A stretch of DNA of 64,000 bases, from NCBI GenBank assembly GCA_025354165.1, contig JANXNI010000035.1, positions 1-64,000 on the forward strand, in the 5' to 3' direction. A program made the position numbers and the translations under genes. Shown here in pieces: positions 53,500 through 62,407 of the stretch. This DNA is from Burkholderiales bacterium. Its GTDB lineage: Bacteria; Pseudomonadota; Gammaproteobacteria; Burkholderiales; Casimicrobiaceae. Below the pieces are notes generated by a model. That model was not told the origin of the DNA. It made no database searches and saw nothing but the letters and a program-made list of their open reading frames with translations. Each line of letters opens with the position of its first letter. The stretch's first letter is position 1.

Positions 53500-54765
53500 A
53501 TGCAGATGAAATGGCAACTACCAGCGCTTGTGCCGGACGATCCCACTGCGCTTGCGTTGTCAGCGCTCGCGCGGAATAATCCGCCTTTAGTCGTGCGTGC
53601 CACACTCGTGGCTTGGATCGCGCGATGCGGGGGGCAGGTGCTCTTGCAAAAGCGCAGTTGGCATAACGTCGTTGCCAGAAGCTTTCGCGATGTCACGCGG
53701 AGCAAGCTTGCGTTTGTCCTGCTCGCCACGTCTGTCATCGCTGCACAGAGCGTCCTGCTTCCCGCCAGCTTGATGTATTGGACGGCAGGCCAGTTATTGC
53801 GGGCGTTCGTCGAGAGCCTGGTTGAGGGATCGATTGTTGCCCTGACGATGTTTCTTGGCGGATCAATTTTGCTGGCATGGACACGACCGCGCGGTGTTGT
53901 GCGCATCTTGTGGATATCGCTGGTACTGGCGGTCTTCGCACTAGTGGGTTGCCTTACCGGATACTGGCTGACCTATGAAGCTGGGTTTTTCCCGCCACTC
54001 TCGTTTATCGCGGCGAACACGCTGCGGTGGACGATCATCGGCGGATTGCTATTTTTGATTGATGATCTGATTGAACAACGGCGGCATAACGCGAGTCGTC
54101 AGCGCGAAGGCGAGACCCGTGTCGCCAATCTGGGGCGTCAGGTGGCCGAAGTGCGACTGCAACTGATGCAGGCTCAGATCGAGCCGCACTTTCTGTTCAA
54201 CACGCTTGCCAACGTAAAACGCCTGTGCGCCACCGATCCTGATGGCGGTGCCGATTTGTTCTCGCACCTCATGGTTTATTTGCGCGCTGCGTTGCCGCGC
54301 TTGCGTGAAACTGAAGCGACGCTTGCAACAGAACTCAGTCTGGCGCGTTCGTTTCTTGAAGTACTGAAAATTCGCATGGGCATTCGACTCCAGTTCACCA
54401 TTGAGGTGCCCGAAGCCTGCCTGGCATTGCCGTTCCCGTCGATGGCGTTGCTCACGCTGGTTGAGAACGCAGTCAAGCATGGTCTCGCGCCCGCCCGAGA
54501 AGGTGGAAGCATCAGTATTTTTGGCGAACACCAGAATGGTCGGCTCTGCGTGACGGTAGCTGATACAGGCGTCGGGTTTAGCGCAAAGGGTGGCAGTGGC
54601 ATGGGCATTGCCAACACCCGTAATCGCCTTGCTGCGGCGTATGGCACCGAAGCCGAGTTGGTGCTCGCCGGAAACAGCCCTCGCGGCGTCGTCGCCAGCA
54701 TAAAAGTTCCGCTGAAATTGATGCGCCGTGAGCCTCCGCCACTGGGCGAAGGGGTGGTGCTTTGA
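53500..54765 (+). CDS. LytS/YehU-type sensor histidine kinase
   Basis: A 421-aa membrane kinase. About four hydrophobic helices (residues 60-185) lead into a coiled coil and the His_kinase domain, with phospho-acceptor His230 in QAQIEPHFLFNTLANVKRL. The N-box is ENAVKHG near residue 322, the G1-type segment is TVADTGVGFSAKGGSGMGIANTRNRL, and a conserved end is present. It should phosphorylate the LytTR regulator at 55918. No extracellular sensor domain is evident, so it may sense membrane state or a small ligand. The start at 53500 lacks a strong ribosome site, and an ATG at 53506 is equally possible. Confidence 0.9.
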   Translation: MQMKWQLPALVPDDPTALALSALARNNPPLVVRATLVAWIARCGGQVLLQKRSWHNVVARSFRDVTRSKLAFVLLATSVIAAQSVLLPASLMYWTAGQLLRAFVESLVEGSIVALTMFLGGSILLAWTRPRGVVRILWISLVLAVFALVGCLTGYWLTYEAGFFPPLSFIAANTLRWTIIGGLLFLIDDLIEQRRHNASRQREGETRVANLGRQVAEVRLQLMQAQIEPHFLFNTLANVKRLCATDPDGGADLFSHLMVYLRAALPRLRETEATLATELSLARSFLEVLKIRMGIRLQFTIEVPEACLALPFPSMALLTLVENAVKHGLAPAREGGSISIFGEHQNGRLCVTVADTGVGFSAKGGSGMGIANTRNRLAAAYGTEAELVLAGNSPRGVVASIKVPLKLMRREPPPLGEGVVL

Positions 54766-55940
54766 GTACCGATGTCAACGCTGTGATACCAGACGGTGGC
54801 TCGACCTGGATGCCATCAGCGAGGCACGCGCGGCGTGCATTGAACTCACGTACAGCGCTTGATTTCCTCTCCGAGCGCTGGCGTTTTTGCGCTGGATTTT
54901 CGTTCGCCATGATGCTCTTCATCGCCGTGCGTTTGATTGATGCATTACCTGGCTCCGCAGGCTCAACGCTCGTTCGAAGCGTGATCGAAATCTGGCTCAT
55001 TCAGTGGCTGCCTGCCTCGCTCGTCGTAGGCGTCGGTATCGGTCTCCTTGATCAGAGGGTGAGTTTTGCATGGCAGCGCGGTCTGGGCGCGCTCGCGTTG
55101 GTTGCCTTCGCATCTGTAGGCTGTCTTTTTTTTACGCGAGCTTCATTTGGGCTTATCGCGCGTGACATAGGGTATGTGACGATGCCCAGTGAAATATCGG
55201 CAGATTACGCCAGCTTCATCCTCGGAACGGCGAGCATGGGTGCGATCTATCTTGGTCTGCTCGCATGGTTCTATTTGAGAGCGCAGGATACTGAGCGTAG
55301 CGCCGCCGCACTCAGTGATGTACAACTCGCCGGTTTGCGGGTTACTCAGGCCGTTGCTCAGGATCGATTGAAGGCGATTCAATCGCATGTTGATCCCGAC
55401 TTTCTATTCGCAGCCCTGTCGCACGTGCAGGCCGAATACCATCGCGATGCGACGAAGGCGCAAGCAGCACTTGACGACGTCATCGCGTTTCTGCGGGCAG
55501 CGTTGCCCCGTCGGCATGCTGAAGACCGCACGTTTGCTGACGAAATCGTTTTGGCACAGTCCTTTCTTCGCCTTGCCGCGCTCATTGAGCGCAGGCAATT
55601 TTTATTGCGTATTTCGTTCGCCGACTCAGCCAGTGAATCCGCAGCGTTTCCACCAGATATATGTATGCCGCTAGTGAGGGCGATGGCCTTGATCATTGCA
55701 CCGGATCAATCGATGCACCTAAGCGGGCGAGTGGTCGAGAGCCGATTTCAAGTCACTCTGGTCATGCCGCAGATCAACCAGAAAGCGGACACCCTGGCCA
55801 ATATGGCCACTGCAGTCGGTATAGCAAAGCAGAGCCTCGCAGCTATCTACGGGTCTGACGCGGCGCTACTTGACTATTCTGCCAATCAGCGTTTTCACAT
55901 TAACGTCGAGATTCCCTATGCCCCGAGCACTAATCGCTGA
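54762..55940 (+). CDS. LytS-like pseudokinase (degenerate histidine kinase)
   Basis: 392 aa with the same overall plan as the gene before it: four hydrophobic helices (about 45-180), a linker helix and a His_kinase-like region. The catalytic motif is changed: QSHVDPDFLFAALSHVQ has Asp where His belongs in PHFLFN and Ala for the Asn. The N-box region reads MPLVRAMALIIAP with no ENxxKHG, and the G-box glycines are missing (DTLANMATAVGIAKQSLAAIYG only keeps the late part). It cannot act as a normal kinase, so a role as partner or modulator of the upstream kinase is inferred. The start is TTG overlapping the kinase stop (TTGA) after GAAGGGGTGG; it also overlaps the regulator gene. Confidence 0.82.
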   Translation: MSTDVNAVIPDGGSTWMPSARHARRALNSRTALDFLSERWRFCAGFSFAMMLFIAVRLIDALPGSAGSTLVRSVIEIWLIQWLPASLVVGVGIGLLDQRVSFAWQRGLGALALVAFASVGCLFFTRASFGLIARDIGYVTMPSEISADYASFILGTASMGAIYLGLLAWFYLRAQDTERSAAALSDVQLAGLRVTQAVAQDRLKAIQSHVDPDFLFAALSHVQAEYHRDATKAQAALDDVIAFLRAALPRRHAEDRTFADEIVLAQSFLRLAALIERRQFLLRISFADSASESAAFPPDICMPLVRAMALIIAPDQSMHLSGRVVESRFQVTLVMPQINQKADTLANMATAVGIAKQSLAAIYGSDAALLDYSANQRFHINVEIPYAPSTNR

Positions 55941-56664
55941 AGACGAACCACTGTTGCGCGACGAATTGGTCGAACTACTCGCGCAGGTGTGGCCACAACT
56001 AGAAATTTGCGCGGCTGTCGCGGACGGCAATAGCGCGCTTGAGGCGATGGCAACAAAGCGTCCCGACGTAGCGTTTCTGGACGTTGAAATGCCCGGTCTG
56101 TCGGGGATTGAGGTGGCGCGCCAAATGCCTCATCCCTGTCACCTTGCCTTCATCACCGCCTACGAGCATTACGCGGTGAGTGCCTTTGAGAATGGTGCTA
56201 TCGACTACGTCCTGAAACCGCTCTCGGCGTCGCGGTTGTCGACGACGGTGTCACGCTTGCAACAACGCCTGGTGCAGCCACCGGTCAACATTGAAAGCCT
56301 GCTGGAGCAAATTGCCCTGCGCGGCCACGCGGCGCGCGATTATTTGCGCTGGATCAACGTGTCGGTGGGCACCAGCGTGCGGTTGGTAACGGTCGACGAA
56401 ATTTGCTACTTTCAGGCTGACAACAAGTACACGGTATTGATGACAGACCAAGCCGAATCGCTAATTAATATGACGATCCGCGAACTCCTTGATGCGCTTG
56501 ACCCTCATGTGTTCTGGCAAATCCATCGCTCGACACTCGTCAACGTTAATGCCATTTCCGACGTCAAGCGCGATCTGCGTGGACGCCTGTCGGTCAAACT
56601 GAAGGCACGGCCCGAGGCGCTGCCGGTGAGTCAGCCCTATGCCTGCCGGTTTCGCCACATGTAG
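55918..56664 (+). CDS. LytTR-type response regulator
   Basis: A 248-aa protein. The receiver domain has acidic ALIAEDEP, phospho-acceptor Asp55 in AFLDVEMPGL, and Lys100 in DYVLKPL. The LytTR DNA-binding domain follows (about 145-245: INVSVGTSVRLVTVDEICYFQADNKYTVLM, then HRSTLVNVNAISDVKRDLRGRLSVKLKARPEALPVSQPYACRF). LytTR proteins bind pairs of direct-repeat sites. The ATG at 55918 lies 23 bp inside the end of the pseudokinase gene, so all three genes are coupled. The repeated elements at 49183, 51566 and 53231 are candidate binding sites. Confidence 0.93.
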   Translation: MPRALIAEDEPLLRDELVELLAQVWPQLEICAAVADGNSALEAMATKRPDVAFLDVEMPGLSGIEVARQMPHPCHLAFITAYEHYAVSAFENGAIDYVLKPLSASRLSTTVSRLQQRLVQPPVNIESLLEQIALRGHAARDYLRWINVSVGTSVRLVTVDEICYFQADNKYTVLMTDQAESLINMTIRELLDALDPHVFWQIHRSTLVNVNAISDVKRDLRGRLSVKLKARPEALPVSQPYACRFRHM

Positions 56665-56780
56665 ATCGCTCAACTCGTCCTGTTTTTATGGAAGTTTTTA
56701 GCGCCCGGGTTCGGGTTTATGCGCCCCACAAAAGAATTTTTAGCGGTTGCCCTCATGTCACGTTCACAAGGAGAAGTACC

Positions 56781-57182
56781 ATGCAATCAACCCCCGTTAA
56801 TCGTCGACAAATACTGACTTTTCTCGCGCTGCTCGGCGTGTCTGAATCAAGCCTTCGAGCGCAGGATGCCACCAAAATTGACCCGAAGAGTTATCGCATT
56901 GCTTTTGAGAACGACAAGGTGCGCGTTCTGGAATTTCGTTCGCGACCGGGTAGCGGCATCTGCGGCGTCGGCAGGCACAGCCATCCGGCGCACCTTACTA
57001 TTGTGCTCACCGATGCGAAGGCGCGAGTCACGCTTGAAGATGGTAAGCAACTGGTTGCACAAAACAAATCGGGCGATATGTTTTGGTCGCCTGCCGAAAC
57101 ACATACCGTCGAAAACGACGGAAAGTCCGACGTGCACTCCTATATCGTCGAAGTCAAGGAAACGGCGCTTAAAGCGGCGTGA
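56781..57182 (+). CDS. exported cupin-domain protein
   Basis: A 133-aa single-domain cupin with a Tat-like leader (NRRQILTFLALLGVSESSLRA). The metal-binding cupin motif is visible as GRHSHPAHLTIVLTDAKARVTLEDG and GDMFWSPAETHTVENDG, with two or three histidines. Substrate unknown. AAGGAGAAG provides the ribosome site; the longer frame to 56688 is unlikely. It follows the LytTR gene by 116 bp. Confidence 0.8.
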   Translation: MQSTPVNRRQILTFLALLGVSESSLRAQDATKIDPKSYRIAFENDKVRVLEFRSRPGSGICGVGRHSHPAHLTIVLTDAKARVTLEDGKQLVAQNKSGDMFWSPAETHTVENDGKSDVHSYIVEVKETALKAA

Positions 57183-57234
57183 ACGCCTACGACAGCGAGC
57201 CACATAGCTAGCGGCTTGTCGGACTGTGGATCGT

Positions 57235-57705
57235 TCATGGTGTGCCGTTTTGCCCTGTTAGTGTTCCGTACACGTCAAGATAGAGGCCGTCCAGGAGCGG
57301 CACGAGCATCGTTGGCTGCATCTGGCTTGCGGCTCGCGTGAACGCAACATGGATACGATCAGAGTACGGATGAGGGCTGCAATACGCACTCAGCTCAGTA
57401 TGCTTTCTCGTCCAGATCTGCCCATTCCAGATGACGTGATCCACGCCAAGATGTACGTGCCACTCTATAAATAGCGCGAATAGACCGTCGCCGATTTGCC
57501 GCTGCGTCAAGTCGCTGGCGTCGACATAAATATCTGCCGAACGATCAGATGATCGTGCCGCGAATGTACGAGTTGCAACGAGATGTCGAACATATGCGCG
57601 CACGCCCCTTCCGCTCGCATGACTCACGCGCAGGGCGGGGAATATCTCCGGAATCCAGCGACGCAGGAAGGCGACAATCGGTGGATACGGGGGTTCGTGG
57701 CTCAT
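57235..57705 (-). CDS. hypothetical protein with endolysin-like C-terminal motif
   Basis: A 156-aa protein. Residues 85-130 read HVHLGVDHVIWNGQIWTRKHTEL...HPYSDRIHVAFTRAAS. These HVxW and HxDxxHV-type words resemble the C-terminal ARB-07466-like domain of secreted and phage-type peptidases, where they hold metal or substrate. No signal peptide is visible. I cannot assign a function with confidence. It is preceded by the small gene at 57773 with a 67-bp gap. Confidence 0.55.
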   Translation of the reverse strand: MSHEPPYPPIVAFLRRWIPEIFPALRVSHASGRGVRAYVRHLVATRTFAARSSDRSADIYVDASDLTQRQIGDGLFALFIEWHVHLGVDHVIWNGQIWTRKHTELSAYCSPHPYSDRIHVAFTRAASQMQPTMLVPLLDGLYLDVYGTLTGQNGTP

Positions 57706-57772
57706 GAATTACCGCCCGCCGCAACCGGGTGCAGGATGCGTGCCGTCAGAAATCGCAGCCAATTGGCGAGCG

Positions 57773-57970
57773 CTACCGAGCATGCGGTAGCACCTGCGGA
57801 GTCAATATTCGCTTTAATTCGCGTAGCCCCTTAAATTTCACTTCACTGCCATCGGCAACGCGCTCGACCGTACCAATGATGCGGCCAGGTAGCCGCGGAT
57901 CACGACGGTAGATACGCACCACGTAACTTTCAGGCGGTGGTGACGAAGCAGGTAAATGTGTGCTGTTCAT
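57773..57970 (-). CDS. small conserved-looking protein of unknown function
   Basis: 65 aa from ATG 57970: a short Pro/Ser-rich start then VVRIYRRDPRLPGRIIGTVERV and FKGLRELKRIL. The pattern VVRIYRRDP...GTVE...F..L.EL recurs in small proteins of Betaproteobacteria as I recall, and has no known function. An ORF back to 57994 would start with GTG. Confidence 0.6.
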   Translation of the reverse strand: MNSTHLPASSPPPESYVVRIYRRDPRLPGRIIGTVERVADGSEVKFKGLRELKRILTPQVLPHAR

Positions 57971-58071
57971 GGACGAACGATACGGCGCGCCCACTTACCG
58001 TTTGCTAACCGATCAGCAAATAGTTGCAGCCGACGATCCAGAGCCCGACAGGCCGCGAGGTCGAAAGAACC

Positions 58072-61000
58072 CTAGGCCTGGAGCAAAAGTTGCCGCAGTG
58101 ATTGGCTTGCCGCGGATGGTTTGACGCCGAGGCCCAATGACAATATGCGCTCAAGTCGTTGGTACGCGGCGAGGCCGATGGCATGGCTGTTTTGCGCCAG
58201 CGCGCAGCGCATCACGCCCTGGTAGAACTCTTCCGCAAGGTCGTCGGTTTCGATGCCGCGCTGGTAGCACAAAAGCGCCTCCGGTTCGCGCTCGGCATCC
58301 GTCAAGGCGCGAGCGTAGCGGGTAACGACGCGGTTGAACTTGCTGCGCATTCGCTCGCGTGCCGATAGCGCCCACGGTTCGTCGCGCTCCTCGTTTAAAA
58401 ACCGACCGCGATACAGCGACATCGCCCGTTGCCACGTTGTCATCGCCTCCTCGCCAGTACCAGGCGCATCATCTGCCGCGGCGACGACGTATTCAAACGC
58501 GCGGCAGTCGATCCAGCACGCATCGCCATCCAGACTCAACTTGCCGTCCTGCAGACGCAGGATGATGCCGCCGTTGGGGATCAGTTTGCGCAGTCGGTGT
58601 AGCGCGACGTTGAATGCGTCGTGCGCGGCGTCGGCGTCGTCGTCTGGCCACAACGCGTCGGTGAGTACATTTTCAGCGACATCGGTTGCGCCATAGGCGA
58701 TCAACGCCTTGAGCAGTGCCAATGGCTTTTTGGGTACTTTGCCGGCAAACGTGACCGGCTTGTTGTCCACTTTGAGGGTGAATTGGCCCAGCGTCTGTAT
58801 CTTTAGAGGCCAAGGCCAGTACTCGGCGGCGACACTCGGTGGGCGCAATTTGCGGCGCTGAATTAACTCAAGGGTGAAGGTGGGTGTTACGCCATGTTGT
58901 AGCGCCAGTGCGCACAGTGCCGACAACTCCGGGCGCAGGGGAGCCAGCAGCCCAAAGTAGCGCACGTTTGCGGCGGTTGCAAACGATTGCGCGAGCGCGC
59001 TTGCGGCTTCGAGCATGCGGCCTGCGGCACGGTAAGTCGCTGCCTCAAGCGCGAATAAATTGGCCTCAAGCGTAAGCTTGGATCCGGGCTCGGCATCGGC
59101 GATTATTTGCGTCAGCTCAGCCCGCGCAGCGTCACGTTCGCCCGACGCAAATTTCACAAAAATAGCCGGTTGCAACCAGGTGGCGCGAAATCGGGCTGGC
59201 ATGTCACTACGACCCACCGCAGCGCGCAATGCCGCCGCCTGTTCCTGCGCAGCGTTCAGATGACCGGACTGCAATTCGAGCCAGGACTTCATTTGGTGAA
59301 CAAAGCGCTGGTGATAGATATTGGCAGGGTCAACGAGGCTCGCCAGCTCGGACAGCAGACGACGCGTTTCGGCGTCGTCGCCGGTGTACTGTGCGGCATA
59401 GATCAGCGCCGCAATGGCCTCAAATTGCAGTGTTGGATAACCCTGTTCGCGCGCCATCGTCCGCGCCTGTGTGGCTTGATCGCGCAAGCTCAGGTAATCG
59501 CCGGTTTGTCGGTGCAGATCAATTGCGATTTGCTGGCGGGTAATGATTTTCAACCACATGCCAACACGCGGCGAGGCAATCATTGCCTCCATCCTGGCCG
59601 CTAGCAATTGCGCGTCGTCCCACCGCTTGTGCCGTTCAAGGCAGCCCAACAGCGTAATCGCAACGCAAAGTTTTTCGTTATCTGAGCCACCGGGCGACAA
59701 CAGCCCCAGCACTTGATCCACCCACTGTGCTGCAGCGGTGTCGAAGTCGCCATCGAAAAAGCAGGCAAGCAGCTTGCCGTTCAGCAGACGTAGTCTGTGC
59801 AGTTCATGCGACGGAGCCGCGTCTGCCGTGTCGTCAACGATGCTCCGCAATAATGCGGTCCATCGCTGGTGGTCAATGAAACTGTCGGCGTTATAACTCC
59901 ACTCCAGCACGCCAGCTGCACACAGTTGCTGCCCTAAAAGGTCTCCCCGCAGCGCAAAGGCGCGGCACGACCGCTCGTAGTGCGTCAACGCCGCGCTCTC
60001 CTCGCGCAAGAAACAGAGGCGGGCGATACAGTAGCAAAGCGCCGCATTTTGATCAAGCAACTCAGCGGGTAGTTGCACTGTCCATGCGGCGAGTTGATCG
60101 AGTTGACCTAGCGCGAGTTTGGCTTCAAAAACAGTGAGCAGCAGTTCGGCGACTTGCTCCCAATCGCCACCTTCGATGGCGAGGCCGATTGCTGCATCGG
60201 TGTCGCCAAGCGCGTTGAAACCCAGCGCGGCGGCGCGCAACATTGTTTGACGCACGCCAGGCTCGAAACAATCGCGACCGCGTTCGAGCAGATGCTCACG
60301 AAGCAGCGGATGCAGGCGATAAGTGTTGGAACGGTGCGCCACTCGCTCAACGAAAAGATTGCTCTCGCAAAGCCGATTGAGGCGCTGCTCGGCGTCGGCC
60401 ACGCCGCTGAGCGTGGTCAGGAGTGGCAGCGGAATCGACGGTAGCAGCGCGGAAACGAGCAGAGCGTGTTGCCCCGCTTCGTCCACGTTGTCTTGCAACA
60501 GCTCGGAAAAGTAATCAACCAACAGCCGCTCGTCGCCCGGATTTGCGCTGCGTGCGGCGACGACATTGACGTCAAGGACGGAACTGAGAAGCCGCAAACC
60601 TGCTGCCCATCCGCTGGTGCGCTGCGACGCTTTTGCAACAAGGGTCGGATCGAGGTCGAACGCCTGCGCATAGGCGGCAGTCTCGTTTGCGGTGAATTGC
60701 AAATCGGCTTCGTTCATCACAGCAAGTGCGCCCGTGAGGCGAGCATCGGCCAATTCTGCTGGCGGGGCGTGACGGCTGGTCATCAGCAGTGTGATGCCTT
60801 CGGGCAGCTCGTCAATCGCGCAAGCGAGAAGCTCGGGCAGGCTCGGCAACGCTGCATGTTCAAGATTGTCAAGCACCAGCACCATCGGGCGCGGCAACAC
60901 GGCGAACGTGCTGCGAAACCACGTGCGTGCAAAAGCGCGCGGTTGATGAAGATGCTCGGCGTCAAAAACGGGCCGCTGCGTTTTTTTTGACGCCGGTGCC

Positions 61001-61272
61001 TGAACGTCTACCGCCTGCCCGAAAAGTTGGAAAAATCCCGCCAGATCGTTGTCGTTGGCATCCAGCCGATACCACAGGCATCGCAACTTGCGGGTCTGGC
61101 AGTACGAGGCAATTAGCGTGGTCTTGCCGGCACCCGGCATACCGCCAATCCACACGGCAGCGTGCCGCGCGCGCAGCGTGTCGAGTTCGCCATACAAACG
61201 TTCGCGAGGCACAGCGTTGTGCAACCGCGGTGGACTCAGTTTGGCAGGCAAAACCAAAGGCTTACGTCGCAT
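58072..61272 (-). CDS. MalT-like/SARP hybrid transcriptional regulator
   Basis: 1066 aa. The N-terminus is a STAND-type ATPase (Walker A GGMPGAGKTT, residues 43-52; DANDNDLAGFFQLFGQ). A long helical TPR-like middle follows (about 300-800). The C-terminal part is a winged helix (KIQTLGQFTLKVDNKPVTFAGKVPKKPLALLKALIAYG, near 820) plus a bacterial transcriptional activator domain (residues about 900-1060, FLNEERDEPWALSARERMRSKF). Such STAND regulators are switched on by ligand-driven oligomerisation. It stands alone, and the 410-bp upstream region holds candidate operators (61445-61511). Target genes are unknown. Confidence 0.9.
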   Translation of the reverse strand: MRRKPLVLPAKLSPPRLHNAVPRERLYGELDTLRARHAAVWIGGMPGAGKTTLIASYCQTRKLRCLWYRLDANDNDLAGFFQLFGQAVDVQAPASKKTQRPVFDAEHLHQPRAFARTWFRSTFAVLPRPMVLVLDNLEHAALPSLPELLACAIDELPEGITLLMTSRHAPPAELADARLTGALAVMNEADLQFTANETAAYAQAFDLDPTLVAKASQRTSGWAAGLRLLSSVLDVNVVAARSANPGDERLLVDYFSELLQDNVDEAGQHALLVSALLPSIPLPLLTTLSGVADAEQRLNRLCESNLFVERVAHRSNTYRLHPLLREHLLERGRDCFEPGVRQTMLRAAALGFNALGDTDAAIGLAIEGGDWEQVAELLLTVFEAKLALGQLDQLAAWTVQLPAELLDQNAALCYCIARLCFLREESAALTHYERSCRAFALRGDLLGQQLCAAGVLEWSYNADSFIDHQRWTALLRSIVDDTADAAPSHELHRLRLLNGKLLACFFDGDFDTAAAQWVDQVLGLLSPGGSDNEKLCVAITLLGCLERHKRWDDAQLLAARMEAMIASPRVGMWLKIITRQQIAIDLHRQTGDYLSLRDQATQARTMAREQGYPTLQFEAIAALIYAAQYTGDDAETRRLLSELASLVDPANIYHQRFVHQMKSWLELQSGHLNAAQEQAAALRAAVGRSDMPARFRATWLQPAIFVKFASGERDAARAELTQIIADAEPGSKLTLEANLFALEAATYRAAGRMLEAASALAQSFATAANVRYFGLLAPLRPELSALCALALQHGVTPTFTLELIQRRKLRPPSVAAEYWPWPLKIQTLGQFTLKVDNKPVTFAGKVPKKPLALLKALIAYGATDVAENVLTDALWPDDDADAAHDAFNVALHRLRKLIPNGGIILRLQDGKLSLDGDACWIDCRAFEYVVAAADDAPGTGEEAMTTWQRAMSLYRGRFLNEERDEPWALSARERMRSKFNRVVTRYARALTDAEREPEALLCYQRGIETDDLAEEFYQGVMRCALAQNSHAIGLAAYQRLERILSLGLGVKPSAASQSLRQLLLQA

Positions 61273-61682
61273 AAGAGGATGCCGAGAAGAGGTGCCCTGT
61301 AGTCGAAAGTGTCAACCCGTTTCATCCGCATTATCGTTGCAACGGATCGCCGCTGTAGGTGTGAAAGTGCGAACCGTGCAGAAGATGCGGAGTTAACAGC
61401 TTACGCGTGAAAGAACCACTGCACAAGGGCTAATCAGAATTTATGCCATAAGCCGACTTGCGAAGAAAAACGGCCTAATCCCTTATGCATTGGTCGTTTC
61501 AGCCATAAGCCATTGCATCGCGCCGTGGAGCTTCACCGTACGGAGCACGACCGAGCCACCGCGAAACGAGCCCCCAACACATTTTTTTCGCGTCGATTAC
61601 AGGCTTCGCGTCGATCGATCTACGGGAGCGAAGCGATCACATCGATGGTTTGTGTAAGGCGGAGCAATCGCGCCCCTGCTAT
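61273..61682. promoter_or_regulatory. upstream region of the MalT/SARP-like regulator with repeats
   Basis: 410 bp without a gene. GCCATAAGCC occurs at 61445-61454 and again at 61503-61512. Between them lies CCTTATGCAT (61481-61490), roughly inverted, and the first copy forms the palindrome TTATG-C-CATAA. They could be binding sites of the regulator at 58072. Confidence 0.4.
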
Positions 61683-62183
61683 CTAGCGCGTGCCGAATCG
61701 CTCTGCGAACCAGTGATCCAGCATCGCCTTTTCGTAGCGTAGTCGGTCGCCGCTCGAATAACGGTTAAACGACGAAAGGTAGTTCAGGTCGCTGAGCAGC
61801 TCTTCGCGGCTCGGCGTTGTCTGGTCGCCGTGGGTTAACGTGTAGCGCAGCTTCATGTGCGGCCAATTGATGTCGCGAACGATGCGAACCTCGGCAGCCA
61901 TACGTGAACGCAATGGTTCAACGCGACCGGCCAGATCGATATCGAGGACCTCGATTTTGACTGAGTCGCCAGGCGGGAGCGCATGCCGTGCCAGGCTCTG
62001 CAGATGTTGCTCAATGTCGCTTCGAACATCCGCTCGATCCTGCGCATTGGCAAACGAGCTCGAATAGCTGGCGTCGGAATAGTTTTCAGGATTGACGAAC
62101 ACCACCGTCACGTTAGGCTCGGCCCATGCGGAACGCGCAAGGAGCAAGGCTGACAAGGTCACAAGCGCGAAACGCTTCTTCAT
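61683..62183 (-). CDS. DUF3016 domain-containing exported protein
   Basis: A 166-aa protein with signal peptide (MKKRFALVTLSALLLARSAWA) and a DUF3016 domain: VTVVFVNPENYSDASYSSSF, SDIEQHLQSLARHALPPGDSVKIEVLDIDLAG, NWPHMKLRYTL and DHWFAERFG. The family is periplasmic and of unknown function. The ATG at 62183 was chosen because CAGGAG precedes it and the signal peptide starts there; the frame back to 62372 is unlikely. Confidence 0.9.
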   Translation of the reverse strand: MKKRFALVTLSALLLARSAWAEPNVTVVFVNPENYSDASYSSSFANAQDRADVRSDIEQHLQSLARHALPPGDSVKIEVLDIDLAGRVEPLRSRMAAEVRIVRDINWPHMKLRYTLTHGDQTTPSREELLSDLNYLSSFNRYSSGDRLRYEKAMLDHWFAERFGTR

Positions 62184-62407
62184 GACTAACTCCTGTTCAA
62201 AATGCTTTGAGTCCCGAAAACATATCAAGTTCCGCCCGAGCCAGTTTAAAGAAGCGCTCAGAATTGGCCGTGCGGCAGACTCAGAATGCATGCAAAAACT
62301 TTGGCGGAATCTGCGGATGGCGGCGTGTTCAGTGGTTACCCTAAACGTAGTCTTCAGCCAAACTAGGGTCATGCCCCCGGATTTTCGAAGAACGCTGATT
62401 AAGGTAC

